IMG/VR virus record: IMGVR_UViG_3300016797_001377
Span: 1 to 55,534 of that record
Source of the DNA: a virus
DNA length: 55,534 nucleotides
Direction: 5' to 3' (one strand)
This document shows positions 51,053 to 55,534 of this stretch, in pieces (within the stretch, counting starts at the first letter, position 1; each line of letters begins with the position of its first letter). Both the position numbers and the translations under genes were made by a program. The notes beneath the pieces are model-generated. The model was not told the origin of the DNA. It made no database searches and saw nothing but the letters and a program-made list of their open reading frames with translations.

Positions 51053-51928
51053 TTATATATTATACTTTAAGTCATTTGTGTAATATAGTTTTTTCAATCC
51101 TTCATTAAAAATTAAAACATTCCAACTCACGCTGCTTGAAGCACTTAAAAATATAGGACATTTACTTCCTATTAAAATATCAACATATGTATCAAACCAG
51201 TATTTAGGATTAAGTATAAGAGTACACTGTTCCTTATAAAAACCATCTTCATCATCAATAGTACCTAACAGGCAATTATCATAATTAACAACCGGAATAT
51301 CAAAATAAGATTTAAATTCTTCTACTAAATTTTCATTTTCACCCATTGCAAATATTTTGTTAATGTTAGGGTTTTCTTTTAATATATGTTTTGCGCAATT
51401 AACATAATCATCCATTGTATTTGCTCTATCGCGAATTCCAGTATACTTACTATTCTTGGTCATATCACTAAGACGAATATGCACAGCTAAAGTATTTTCA
51501 TCAATGCTTAGTTTAATGATCTGATCTTTTACTTCCTTTACTAATTTTTTTGACCAAGGAAAATATTTCTTTTGTGTATTTCTTAGATTAGAATACATCT
51601 CATACTTAGTTATATCCATTCCAGTATACATAGGTAAATTATCAAAACCACCTAAACCAATATCAGCTATTGTAGTAATATCTTCGGATGACTGGTCTAA
51701 AAAAGAACTCCACCAATTATCTAAGCTTTCCCATTCGGAATCAGAAATCTGAGGCATGTTAAGATTATTGAAATTAGTACGAGAAATATCCCTTACACCA
51801 TCGTTCTTAACAAGATAAAAAGAATCATATTTATTGAACTTATCTCTATTAGAAAGAATGTTATAAAGTACTAATATAAACTGTGTACTTAATCCTACTA
51901 TATGAGTTTGATTTAATCCTAGCTTCAT
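51053..51928 (-). CDS. Fucosyltransferase-like glycosyltransferase (GT11/GT23-like fold)
   Basis: The protein has 291 residues. LAVHIRLSDMTK (about residues 145-156) corresponds to the H-x-R-x-(G/S)-D donor-site motif of GT11 and related O-fucosyltransferases. KIFAMGENENLVEEFKSYFD fits the next nucleotide-sugar block, and IGSKCPIFLSASSSVSWNVL matches the late block in which Ser residues line the GDP-fucose pocket. The class is uncertain, but a GDP-sugar-using transferase of this fold is likely. It complements the GT10 gene at 44558. It has no signal peptide. Confidence 0.6.
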   Translation of the reverse strand: MKLGLNQTHIVGLSTQFILVLYNILSNRDKFNKYDSFYLVKNDGVRDISRTNFNNLNMPQISDSEWESLDNWWSSFLDQSSEDITTIADIGLGGFDNLPMYTGMDITKYEMYSNLRNTQKKYFPWSKKLVKEVKDQIIKLSIDENTLAVHIRLSDMTKNSKYTGIRDRANTMDDYVNCAKHILKENPNINKIFAMGENENLVEEFKSYFDIPVVNYDNCLLGTIDDEDGFYKEQCTLILNPKYWFDTYVDILIGSKCPIFLSASSSVSWNVLIFNEGLKKLYYTNDLKYNI

Positions 51929-51950
51929 TTTAATTTATTAATTTAATTTG

Positions 51951-52025
51951 TCGGGATGGCAGGATTCGAACCTGCGATCTCCTGGTCCCAAACCAGGCGC
52001 CGTAACCAGACTAGGCCACATCCCG
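51951..52025 (-). tRNA. tRNA-Pro(UGG)
   Basis: On the minus strand there is a 75-base cloverleaf. Acceptor CGGGATG pairs with CATCCCG, the anticodon stem-loop is CCTGG-TTTGGGA-CCAGG with anticodon TGG, the T loop is GGTTCGAATCC, and the discriminator is A. CCA is not encoded. Confidence 0.93.
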
Positions 52026-52029
52026 TATG

Positions 52030-52102
52030 TTGTCCCTGCAGGGCTCGAACCTACACTCTTCTGAACCAAAATCAGACGTGTTGCCAATTACACCAAGGGA
52101 CA
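52030..52102 (-). tRNA. tRNA-Gln(UUG)
   Basis: On the minus strand there is a 73-base cloverleaf. Acceptor TGTCCCT pairs with AGGGACA, the anticodon loop is within CTGATTTTGGTTCAG (anticodon TTG), and the T loop is GGTTCGAGCCC. It is 4 bases from tRNA-Pro and is probably cut from the same transcript. Confidence 0.92.
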
Positions 52103-52121
52103 AGGTACTGTTCACGGTTTG

Positions 52122-52466
52122 TTATTTATTGAATTTAACTAGGAGGTTTCCTATAGTAGCATCAACCTTCTCTAGTCTTATATTGATTTTGTTTTCAAAT
52201 TTATCAAGTCGTGAATCCATCATACTTACAATTTCACTGGCTTCTCCTTGGAAGTCGCGTTCTAATTGATCCATTCTATCATGCAACTCATCGTGCATTT
52301 TTCCTAGTTCATCATTTACATCATCTGCTATTTCATTGATGTGATCCGTGAGATCTCTCTCAACCAAGCTTAAAGCTGAAACTTTGTTCCAAACCTTAAC
52401 AACACCCACAACCCCAATGATGACTAGGACCGTAAGTATACCTAAAGTAAAATAAAGTGTTTCCAT
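52122..52466 (-). CDS. Single-pass membrane protein with long coiled coil
   Basis: The protein has 114 residues. An N-terminal membrane span (about 5-24, YFTLGILTVLVIIGVVGVVK) is followed by a charged helical heptad repeat to the end (DDVNDELGKMHDELHDRMDQ, then LERDFQGEASEIVSMMDSRL). The topology suggests a membrane-tethered coil, for example in superinfection exclusion or membrane attachment of phage complexes, but nothing specific can be shown. The gene lies next to the first tRNA pair. Confidence 0.6.
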   Translation of the reverse strand: METLYFTLGILTVLVIIGVVGVVKVWNKVSALSLVERDLTDHINEIADDVNDELGKMHDELHDRMDQLERDFQGEASEIVSMMDSRLDKFENKINIRLEKVDATIGNLLVKFNK

Positions 52467-52549
52467 ATTTCTTTTGTTTTGTTTTAATTTTATGATGTGA
52501 ACAGCACCATTTATTATTATATGTAATTTCTTAGTATTGTTTACAGACT

Positions 52550-52574
52550 AAAAAAGACCGGATAAACCGGTCTT
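52550..52574 (-). terminator. Intrinsic terminator after the acyltransferase-like gene
   Basis: An eight-base stem AAGACCGG / CCGGTCTT (52554-52561 and 52567-52574) with a short loop. Read on the minus strand it is followed by a run of six T. It lies 28 bases after the stop codon of 52602-53045. Confidence 0.8.
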
Positions 52575-52601
52575 AACCTAAGAGAATAGAATCTCAAAGG
52601 A

Positions 52602-53045
52602 TTAGGAATTTTTCACAACTGAACCAGAAGGTACCTCAGTATTAGCAGGAATAGTAACACCCTCGTACACGGTTACATTATCTCCAATAGTTACACCATC
52701 CTCAATGGTACAATTAATATCAATGACCGAATTAGCTCCAATGTAAACTTGGTCACCAATTCTAGTTCCTGGTCTAACCAAAGAGCAGCATCCTACAACT
52801 AACCCTTTACCAACCACTGAGCCATCTAAAGTTTTACACCCATCAAAGAGTGTATGAAATAATGAACCATTAAGTACCGTGTTAGCTACAGTAAGTCGGT
52901 CATTACCATCCTCTAACGCAATAACCCAAGGCATATCAGCAGGTGCCTGATCATAATCTGTAGAATCATATTGAGCATAATCTCCCTTAGGAAGAAGCTG
53001 TGTAATTTTCTTGGCCCATTCGCCAGTACCATAAATGTTTATCAT
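52602..53045 (-). CDS. Left-handed beta-helix acyltransferase-like protein (NeuD type)
   Basis: The protein has 147 residues. An N-terminal Rossmann-like strand (MINIYGTGEWAKKITQLL) is followed by hexapeptide repeats (VVGCCSLVRPGTRIGDQVYI, GANSVIDINCTIEDGVTIGD, NVTVYEGVTIPANTEVPSGS) that form a left-handed beta-helix, as in sialic-acid O-acyltransferase NeuD and related enzymes. The catalytic histidine of NeuD-type enzymes is usually in IDHDC; here the place reads IDINC, so a normal transfer reaction may be lost. It could act as a structural or binding protein, or acylate a sugar for the glycosyltransferases. A late element lies upstream and a terminator downstream. Confidence 0.68.
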   Translation of the reverse strand: MINIYGTGEWAKKITQLLPKGDYAQYDSTDYDQAPADMPWVIALEDGNDRLTVANTVLNGSLFHTLFDGCKTLDGSVVGKGLVVGCCSLVRPGTRIGDQVYIGANSVIDINCTIEDGVTIGDNVTVYEGVTIPANTEVPSGSVVKNS

Positions 53046-53063
53046 ATCTTTAATTGATTTGAT

Positions 53064-53072
53064 TTATATATT
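53064..53072 (-). promoter_or_regulatory. Late-promoter-like element AATATATAA
   Basis: The minus strand reads GTAAATATATAAATC, 19 bases before the ATG at 53045. It lies just after tRNA-Gly, so it separates the tRNA transcript from the acyltransferase-like gene. Confidence 0.5.
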
Positions 53073-53079
53073 TACTTGG

Positions 53080-53152
53080 AGCGGAAGACGGGGTTCGAAC
53101 CCGCGACCTATAGCTTGGAAGGCTATCGCTCTACCAACTGAGCTACTTCCGC
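53080..53152 (-). tRNA. tRNA-Gly(UCC)
   Basis: On the minus strand there is a 73-base cloverleaf. Acceptor GCGGAAG pairs with CTTCCGC, the anticodon stem-loop is TAGCCTTCCAAGCTA with anticodon TCC, the T loop is GGGTTCGAACCC, and the discriminator is T. Confidence 0.93.
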
Positions 53153-53156
53153 AAAT

Positions 53157-53213
53157 GCAGGATATCGCTTAACCTGCGGTGAGTGTACCTTTCACCTTGT
53201 TCCCTTGCGGTAC
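53157..53213 (-). ncRNA. Structured spacer between tRNA-Gly and tRNA-Arg
   Basis: The spacer between two tRNAs can form two stems: GCAGG (53157-53161) with CCTGC (53173-53177), and GTACC (53185-53189) with GGTAC (53209-53213). It has no plausible gene. A processed stable RNA or a processing signal for the tRNA precursor is possible. Confidence 0.3.
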
Positions 53214-53228
53214 TACGATTTTTTAGTG

Positions 53229-53302
53229 TGAACCAGACAGGATTCGAACCTGTGACCGTCTGCTTAGAAGGCAGATGCTCTATCCAACTGAGCTACTGGT
53301 CC
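53229..53302 (-). tRNA. tRNA-Arg(UCU)
   Basis: On the minus strand there is a 74-base cloverleaf. Acceptor GGACCAG pairs with CTGGTTC (one G-T pair), the anticodon stem-loop is CTGCCTTCTAAGCAG with anticodon TCT, the T loop is GGTTCGAATCC, and the discriminator is A. Confidence 0.92.
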
Positions 53303-53310
53303 ATGATAGA

Positions 53311-53406
53311 GGAAAGGGCTTCGGGTCTTTCGGGGTTCCTGGTTTGTTGGCTTTACTATGAACCCTTTTTCAATGGTACCAACCTAACAGCTTCACTACC
53401 CTTTCC
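53311..53406 (-). ncRNA. Structured RNA candidate downstream of the 87-residue gene
   Basis: About 96 bases are closed by an eight-base stem GGAAAGGG (53311-53318) with CCCTTTCC (53399-53406). Inside are a six-base stem GGGTTC (53333-53338) with GAACCC (53360-53365) and a possible stem GTTGG with CCAAC (53346-53350, 53379-53383). There is no coding signal. It sits in the tRNA region, where T4 carries stable non-tRNA RNAs (species C and D). Function is unknown. Confidence 0.4.
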
Positions 53407-53413
53407 AAGTTAT

Positions 53414-53677
53414 TTAATCCAATGTACCTTCACACCATTCTTCATAGAAGGCGTCATGGATTGGATTATCATCTTCAAGACTTTCCCAACCGTCGTCGGT
53501 AAGAACATAGAAGTCTGTTCCTTTAGGTGTTTCAGCTACTCGGAATGTTAGCTCTTCACCATCATCAGTACGAATATCATACTCTTTAGTGGTTGCCCAC
53601 CAAACTTCTTTTGATTCTAAAACTTCAATATTCATTGGCATTTCGTATTCATGAGTTTCTTTAACCTCAATAGTCAT
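53414..53677 (-). CDS. Unrecognised acidic small protein
   Basis: The 87-residue protein is strongly acidic with alternating strands (NIEVLESKEVWWATTKEYDI, DGEELTFRVAETPKGTDFYV) and an acidic C-terminal helix with Trp and Cys (DDNPIHDAFYEEWCEGTLD). No motif is recognised. The small size and high acid content resemble host-takeover or DNA-mimic proteins of phages, but this is not evidence. It starts 2 bases after the stop of 53680-53949, so the two are a small operon. Confidence 0.55.
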   Translation of the reverse strand: MTIEVKETHEYEMPMNIEVLESKEVWWATTKEYDIRTDDGEELTFRVAETPKGTDFYVLTDDGWESLEDDNPIHDAFYEEWCEGTLD

Positions 53678-53679
53678 TA

Positions 53680-53949
53680 TTAGATAGGCTTAATATCTCC
53701 AGCACTGGCCTGGAAGTCATAATAACGTTCTCCGCAGATTGCATCTTTATAGTTTTCCCAGTTACCAGGACGAAGCCAGTATTTATTGTTATGGCTGCTA
53801 TATGAAAGGATAACTCCTTCTTTCCAAGTATCCCTGAATACAGGAAGTACTTCTCCGTTACGGTCAGTCTTACCTTCAGGATGTGGAACGATTGCCATTT
53901 TCTTAAGGTACATTACCTTCTCTCCAGATTTAAATTGTGTTTCTGTCAT
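53680..53949 (-). CDS. Unrecognised small protein with SH3-like strands
   Basis: The 89-residue protein begins MTETQFKSGEKVMYLKKMAI, in which FKSGEKVMYLKK resembles the first strand of an SH3/KOW-like barrel. Further strands are TWKEGVILSYSSHNNKYWLR and YYDFQASAGDIKPI. A small RNA- or protein-binding barrel is plausible, but the family is not recognised. Neighbouring tRNA genes and the paired 53414-53677 gene suggest an early accessory operon. Confidence 0.55.
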   Translation of the reverse strand: MTETQFKSGEKVMYLKKMAIVPHPEGKTDRNGEVLPVFRDTWKEGVILSYSSHNNKYWLRPGNWENYKDAICGERYYDFQASAGDIKPI

Positions 53950-53970
53950 AATAGTTATTTAAAAGATTAG

Positions 53971-54056
53971 TACCGCTGGCCGGATTCGAACCGGCACTCA
54001 CCGTTCGGCGAAAGGGATTTTAAGTCCCTCGTGTCTACCAATTTCACCACAGCGGC
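53971..54056 (-). tRNA. tRNA-Leu(UAA)
   Basis: On the minus strand there is an 86-base class II tRNA with a long variable arm. Acceptor GCCGCTG pairs with CAGCGGT (G-T at the top), the anticodon stem-loop is AGGGACTTAAAATCCCT with anticodon TAA, the variable arm is CGCCGAACGGTG, the T loop is GGTTCGAATCC, and the discriminator is A. Confidence 0.92.
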
Positions 54057-54064
54057 ATTCATTA

Positions 54065-54286
54065 TTATTTACTGCTTTTGGTTTGTACACCTGAGTTAAA
54101 CATTAGGCTTGCCAAAAGGTTAATACCTAAAGCCTGTAAAAAGGTGATTTCATTGATAGGATTTACTGCAGGTACTAAACATGAGTTCCACAGTAATTGA
54201 ACAGGCCACGCCATAATGAGGGCCAATAAGACTGCACCTATTAGTAGAAGAAATGCAGTTCCAAGGGGAGCGAATACTTTATCCAT
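54065..54286 (-). CDS. Small two-span membrane protein
   Basis: The 73-residue protein has two hydrophobic segments (GTAFLLLIGAVLLALIMAWP and ITFLQALGINLLASLMF) joined by a short loop with Cys and Pro residues, and a soluble basic tail. This hairpin topology occurs in holins and in small phage membrane proteins, but no holin family is recognisable. It lies apart from the lysis gene at 49371, so holin function is only a guess. Confidence 0.55.
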   Translation of the reverse strand: MDKVFAPLGTAFLLLIGAVLLALIMAWPVQLLWNSCLVPAVNPINEITFLQALGINLLASLMFNSGVQTKSSK

Positions 54287-54345
54287 TTTTTAATTTGTTT
54301 GTTACAGTATAATTATAACAGGTAGAATAGTTTTCTGAAAGAGTT

Positions 54346-54534
54346 TTAGTCGTCATCTTTAAAAAACATTCCCCAAATGAAAACTAATACAAAGAAAGGC
54401 CATAGGAAAATCCACATAATCCTTTCTCCTACTGAAGGAGGTTCCATTTCCATCCGTGAATAAATGTTCTCAAAAGAAAAGGCACAGGCTATTCCAACTA
54501 GGAAATATAGCATGGCTATTTGGATGAGGTTCAT
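54346..54534 (-). CDS. Small membrane protein
   Basis: The protein has 62 residues. It has one span at the N-terminus (IQIAMLYFLVGIACAFSF) and a second near the end (IMWIFLWPFFVLVFIWGMFF), followed by acidic residues KDDD. No motif is seen. Its start overlaps the thioredoxin stop by ATGA, so it is co-translated with thioredoxin and may anchor a redox or host-membrane function (inference). Confidence 0.55.
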   Translation of the reverse strand: MNLIQIAMLYFLVGIACAFSFENIYSRMEMEPPSVGERIMWIFLWPFFVLVFIWGMFFKDDD

Positions 54535-54809
54535 ACTTGAGCTAATTCTTTAATTTGTGCATCACTAAGGCTACCAATCTTCTTACCTTTAACCTCGCCA
54601 TTTTCCATATAGACCGTAGTAGGAATAGATCTGATTCCATACTTTTGAGCCAATTCAGTTTCTTGGTCTACATTTACAAAGACTACCTCTACTTCGGATT
54701 GTTCTTCTGCGAATTTTTCCATTCTAGGTTTCATCATTTTACATGGTCCGCACCATGATGCCCAAAAGTCAACTAATACCCGTGGGCCATTTAAATCTTC
54801 TTGTGTCAT
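54531..54809 (-). CDS. Thioredoxin
   Basis: The 92-residue protein has the thioredoxin fold order and the active site WCGPC (residues 19-23, in VLVDFWASWCGPCKMMKPRM), then VVFVNVDQETELAQKYGIRS, and the cis-proline in SIPTTVYMENG. It is a little shorter than host thioredoxins (about 105) because the first strand-helix is trimmed. T4 carries a related redox protein (NrdC) that reduces phage ribonucleotide reductase, and this is the likely role here. No reductase gene is in the window. Confidence 0.92.
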   Translation of the reverse strand: MTQEDLNGPRVLVDFWASWCGPCKMMKPRMEKFAEEQSEVEVVFVNVDQETELAQKYGIRSIPTTVYMENGEVKGKKIGSLSDAQIKELAQV

Positions 54810-54815
54810 TTTATC

Positions 54816-55220
54816 TTAATTAGGATTTTCTGTATTTCTTAGCTTAAACCAATTTGTGATGCCTAAAGTAAGGGCTGTTAAAACTAAAGTGGATCCTATG
54901 TAAATAAGACCAGTCCATGCACCTAAAACATCGCCATGGTTTAAAACCTGTATTGTAACTAACCCGATAGTAGTGAACCATACAAAAGGCCAAACAAACA
55001 AAGGTACACGGTTAACTTTGTTTTCAATCTTTAAAACCTTTTCATCATGTACTACTCTACTTAAAGCATCTTGCAAATCTTTACCATAAGCAGGTATCTT
55101 TTCAATTGTACCGTCAGCGTTCTTAACGGTGATTTCATATTTTAACCAACCATCAAAGGTTTTGCTTTCCTTACGGACTTCTGCGTGAATGGCTTTCCTT
55201 TTAGCCTTGTTCTTTTTCAT
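54816..55220 (-). CDS. Two-span membrane protein with basic N-terminus
   Basis: The protein has 134 residues. It has a very basic start (MKKNKAKRKAIHAEVRKESK), a cytoplasmic beta part (WLKYEITVKNADGTIEKIPA), then two spans (LFVWPFVWFTTIGLVTIQVL and WTGLIYIGSTLVLTALTLGI), and a short polar end. No motif is recognised. A membrane-associated role in host takeover is possible. It lies 6 bases upstream of thioredoxin and shares its transcript. Confidence 0.55.
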   Translation of the reverse strand: MKKNKAKRKAIHAEVRKESKTFDGWLKYEITVKNADGTIEKIPAYGKDLQDALSRVVHDEKVLKIENKVNRVPLFVWPFVWFTTIGLVTIQVLNHGDVLGAWTGLIYIGSTLVLTALTLGITNWFKLRNTENPN

Positions 55221-55229
55221 TACTTATAT

Positions 55230-55246
55230 TTGATTTATTATTATAT
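55230..55246 (-). promoter_or_regulatory. AT-rich promoter-like element
   Basis: The minus strand reads CATATAATAATAAATC before the ATG at 55220. A very similar stretch (ATATAATAATAAATG) occurs at 52511-52522 upstream of the coiled-coil membrane protein gene. It is a variant of the late element or another promoter class. Confidence 0.35.
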
Positions 55247-55277
55247 GGAGGAACCTTTTTTGGTTTAAAATAAAAAG

Positions 55278-55352
55278 AGCTCCCTGTAGGAATCGAACCC
55301 ACAACCTCCTGAGTACAAATCAGGCGCTCTAGCCAAATTGAGCTAAGGGAGC
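55278..55352 (-). tRNA. tRNA-Thr(UGU)
   Basis: On the minus strand there is a 75-base cloverleaf. Acceptor GCTCCCT pairs with AGGGAGC, the anticodon stem CCTGA/TCAGG encloses loop TTTGTAC with anticodon TGT, the T loop is GGGTTCGATTCC, and the discriminator is T. Confidence 0.92.
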
Positions 55353-55358
55353 TTTGGA

Positions 55359-55414
55359 GTCGTTTTTAAAGGACGCCGCCGGTACTCGTCAGTACTTTAA
55401 CGGTTTTAAACGAC
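55359..55414 (-). ncRNA. Structured RNA candidate between tRNA-Thr and tRNA-Ile
   Basis: A 56-base stretch is closed by a perfect seven-base stem GTCGTTT (55359-55365) with AAACGAC (55408-55414). It contains a five-base hairpin GTACT/AGTAC (55382-55395) with a four-base loop, flanked by short CCG/CGG pairing. It has no coding signal. It could be a stable RNA, a tRNA-processing element or part of a riboregulator. Confidence 0.4.
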
Positions 55415-55442
55415 CAAACCTTTTTACCTCACACACGAGTTG

Positions 55443-55516
55443 TAGGGATGACGGGACTTGAACCCATGACCTTGACTGTATAAGAGTCCTGCTCTAACCA
55501 ACTGAGCTACATCCCC
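55443..55516 (-). tRNA. tRNA-Ile(UAU)
   Basis: On the minus strand there is a 74-base cloverleaf. Acceptor GGGGATG pairs with CATCCCT (one G-T), the anticodon loop is CTTATAC with anticodon TAT, the T loop is GGGTTCAAGTCCC, and the discriminator is A. The first pair of the anticodon stem (G-A) is a mismatch. Anticodon UAU reads AUA, a codon favoured by an AT-rich genome. Confidence 0.88.
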
Positions 55517-55534
55517 AGATTGATAGCACCTATA

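Noticed and set aside
1-55534. Insertion sequences, integrase, attachment sites and CRISPR arrays
   Set aside because: No transposase or integrase motifs, terminal inverted repeats or repeat-spacer arrays were seen; the window reads as continuous lytic-phage DNA.

Overview
The window is a piece of an AT-rich genome of a contractile-tailed (T4-type) bacteriophage. It carries the baseplate and tail-fibre part of the late region, followed by an accessory block of DNA-repair, chaperone, translation, glycosylation and lysis genes and seven tRNAs. Nearly every gene is on the minus strand and packed with overlaps of a few bases. The one plus-strand island lies at 47329-49341. A member of the phylum Bacteroidota is the likely host (inference): start codons are preceded by A/T-rich leaders with almost no Shine-Dalgarno sequence, and the phage-encoded bS21 looks like the Bacteroidota form. 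Capsid, terminase, sheath and replication genes are not in the window.

Layout from left to right. 1-1628: a partial gene, a GroES-like co-chaperonin, a RuvC-fold nuclease and a small protein with a capsid-targeting-like N-terminus. 1655-23023: a tail-tube-like protein, a likely envelope-spanning (spanin-like) protein, and very large tail/baseplate/fibre proteins, ending with a gpI/gp7-like protein. 23025-36990: the baseplate core (gp6/J-like, gp25-like, LysM gp53-like, gp27-like hub, gp5-like spike without lysozyme, two tube-initiator-like proteins), with two surprising insertions: an amidoligase-like enzyme with a beta-helix tail, and a four-domain S1-like RNA-binding protein. 37019-42033: a 1,289-residue collagen-like fibre and its neighbours. 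42060-47257: dCMP deaminase, HAD phosphatase, ATP-dependent DNA ligase, GT10 glycosyltransferase, UVR-motif protein, DnaJ and membrane proteins. 47329-49341 (plus strand): small proteins, two of them with almost identical capsid-targeting N-termini, around a methyltransferase-like gene, closed by a bidirectional terminator. 49371-51928: membrane-anchored glucosaminidase, PspC-domain microprotein, 3'-phosphatase, ribosomal protein bS21 and a fucosyltransferase-like protein. 51951-55516: tRNA-Pro, Gln, Gly, Arg, Leu, Thr and Ile, interspersed with structured spacers, thioredoxin and small membrane proteins.

How it fits together. A recurrent element AATAWATAA stands upstream of many start codons on both strands, often overlapping the previous stop codon, and looks like the phage late promoter (compare T4 TATAAATA). 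A different 24-bp element is shared by the DNA ligase and 3'-phosphatase leaders and may be an earlier class. The most interesting themes are translation takeover (bS21, S1-like protein and tRNAs that all read A-ending codons, in a genome without Shine-Dalgarno sites), proteins probably packaged in the capsid and injected, an amidoligase inside the baseplate operon, and collagen-like fibres together with fucosyltransferase-type enzymes. All calls rest on reading the sequence and on family knowledge; no database search was run.
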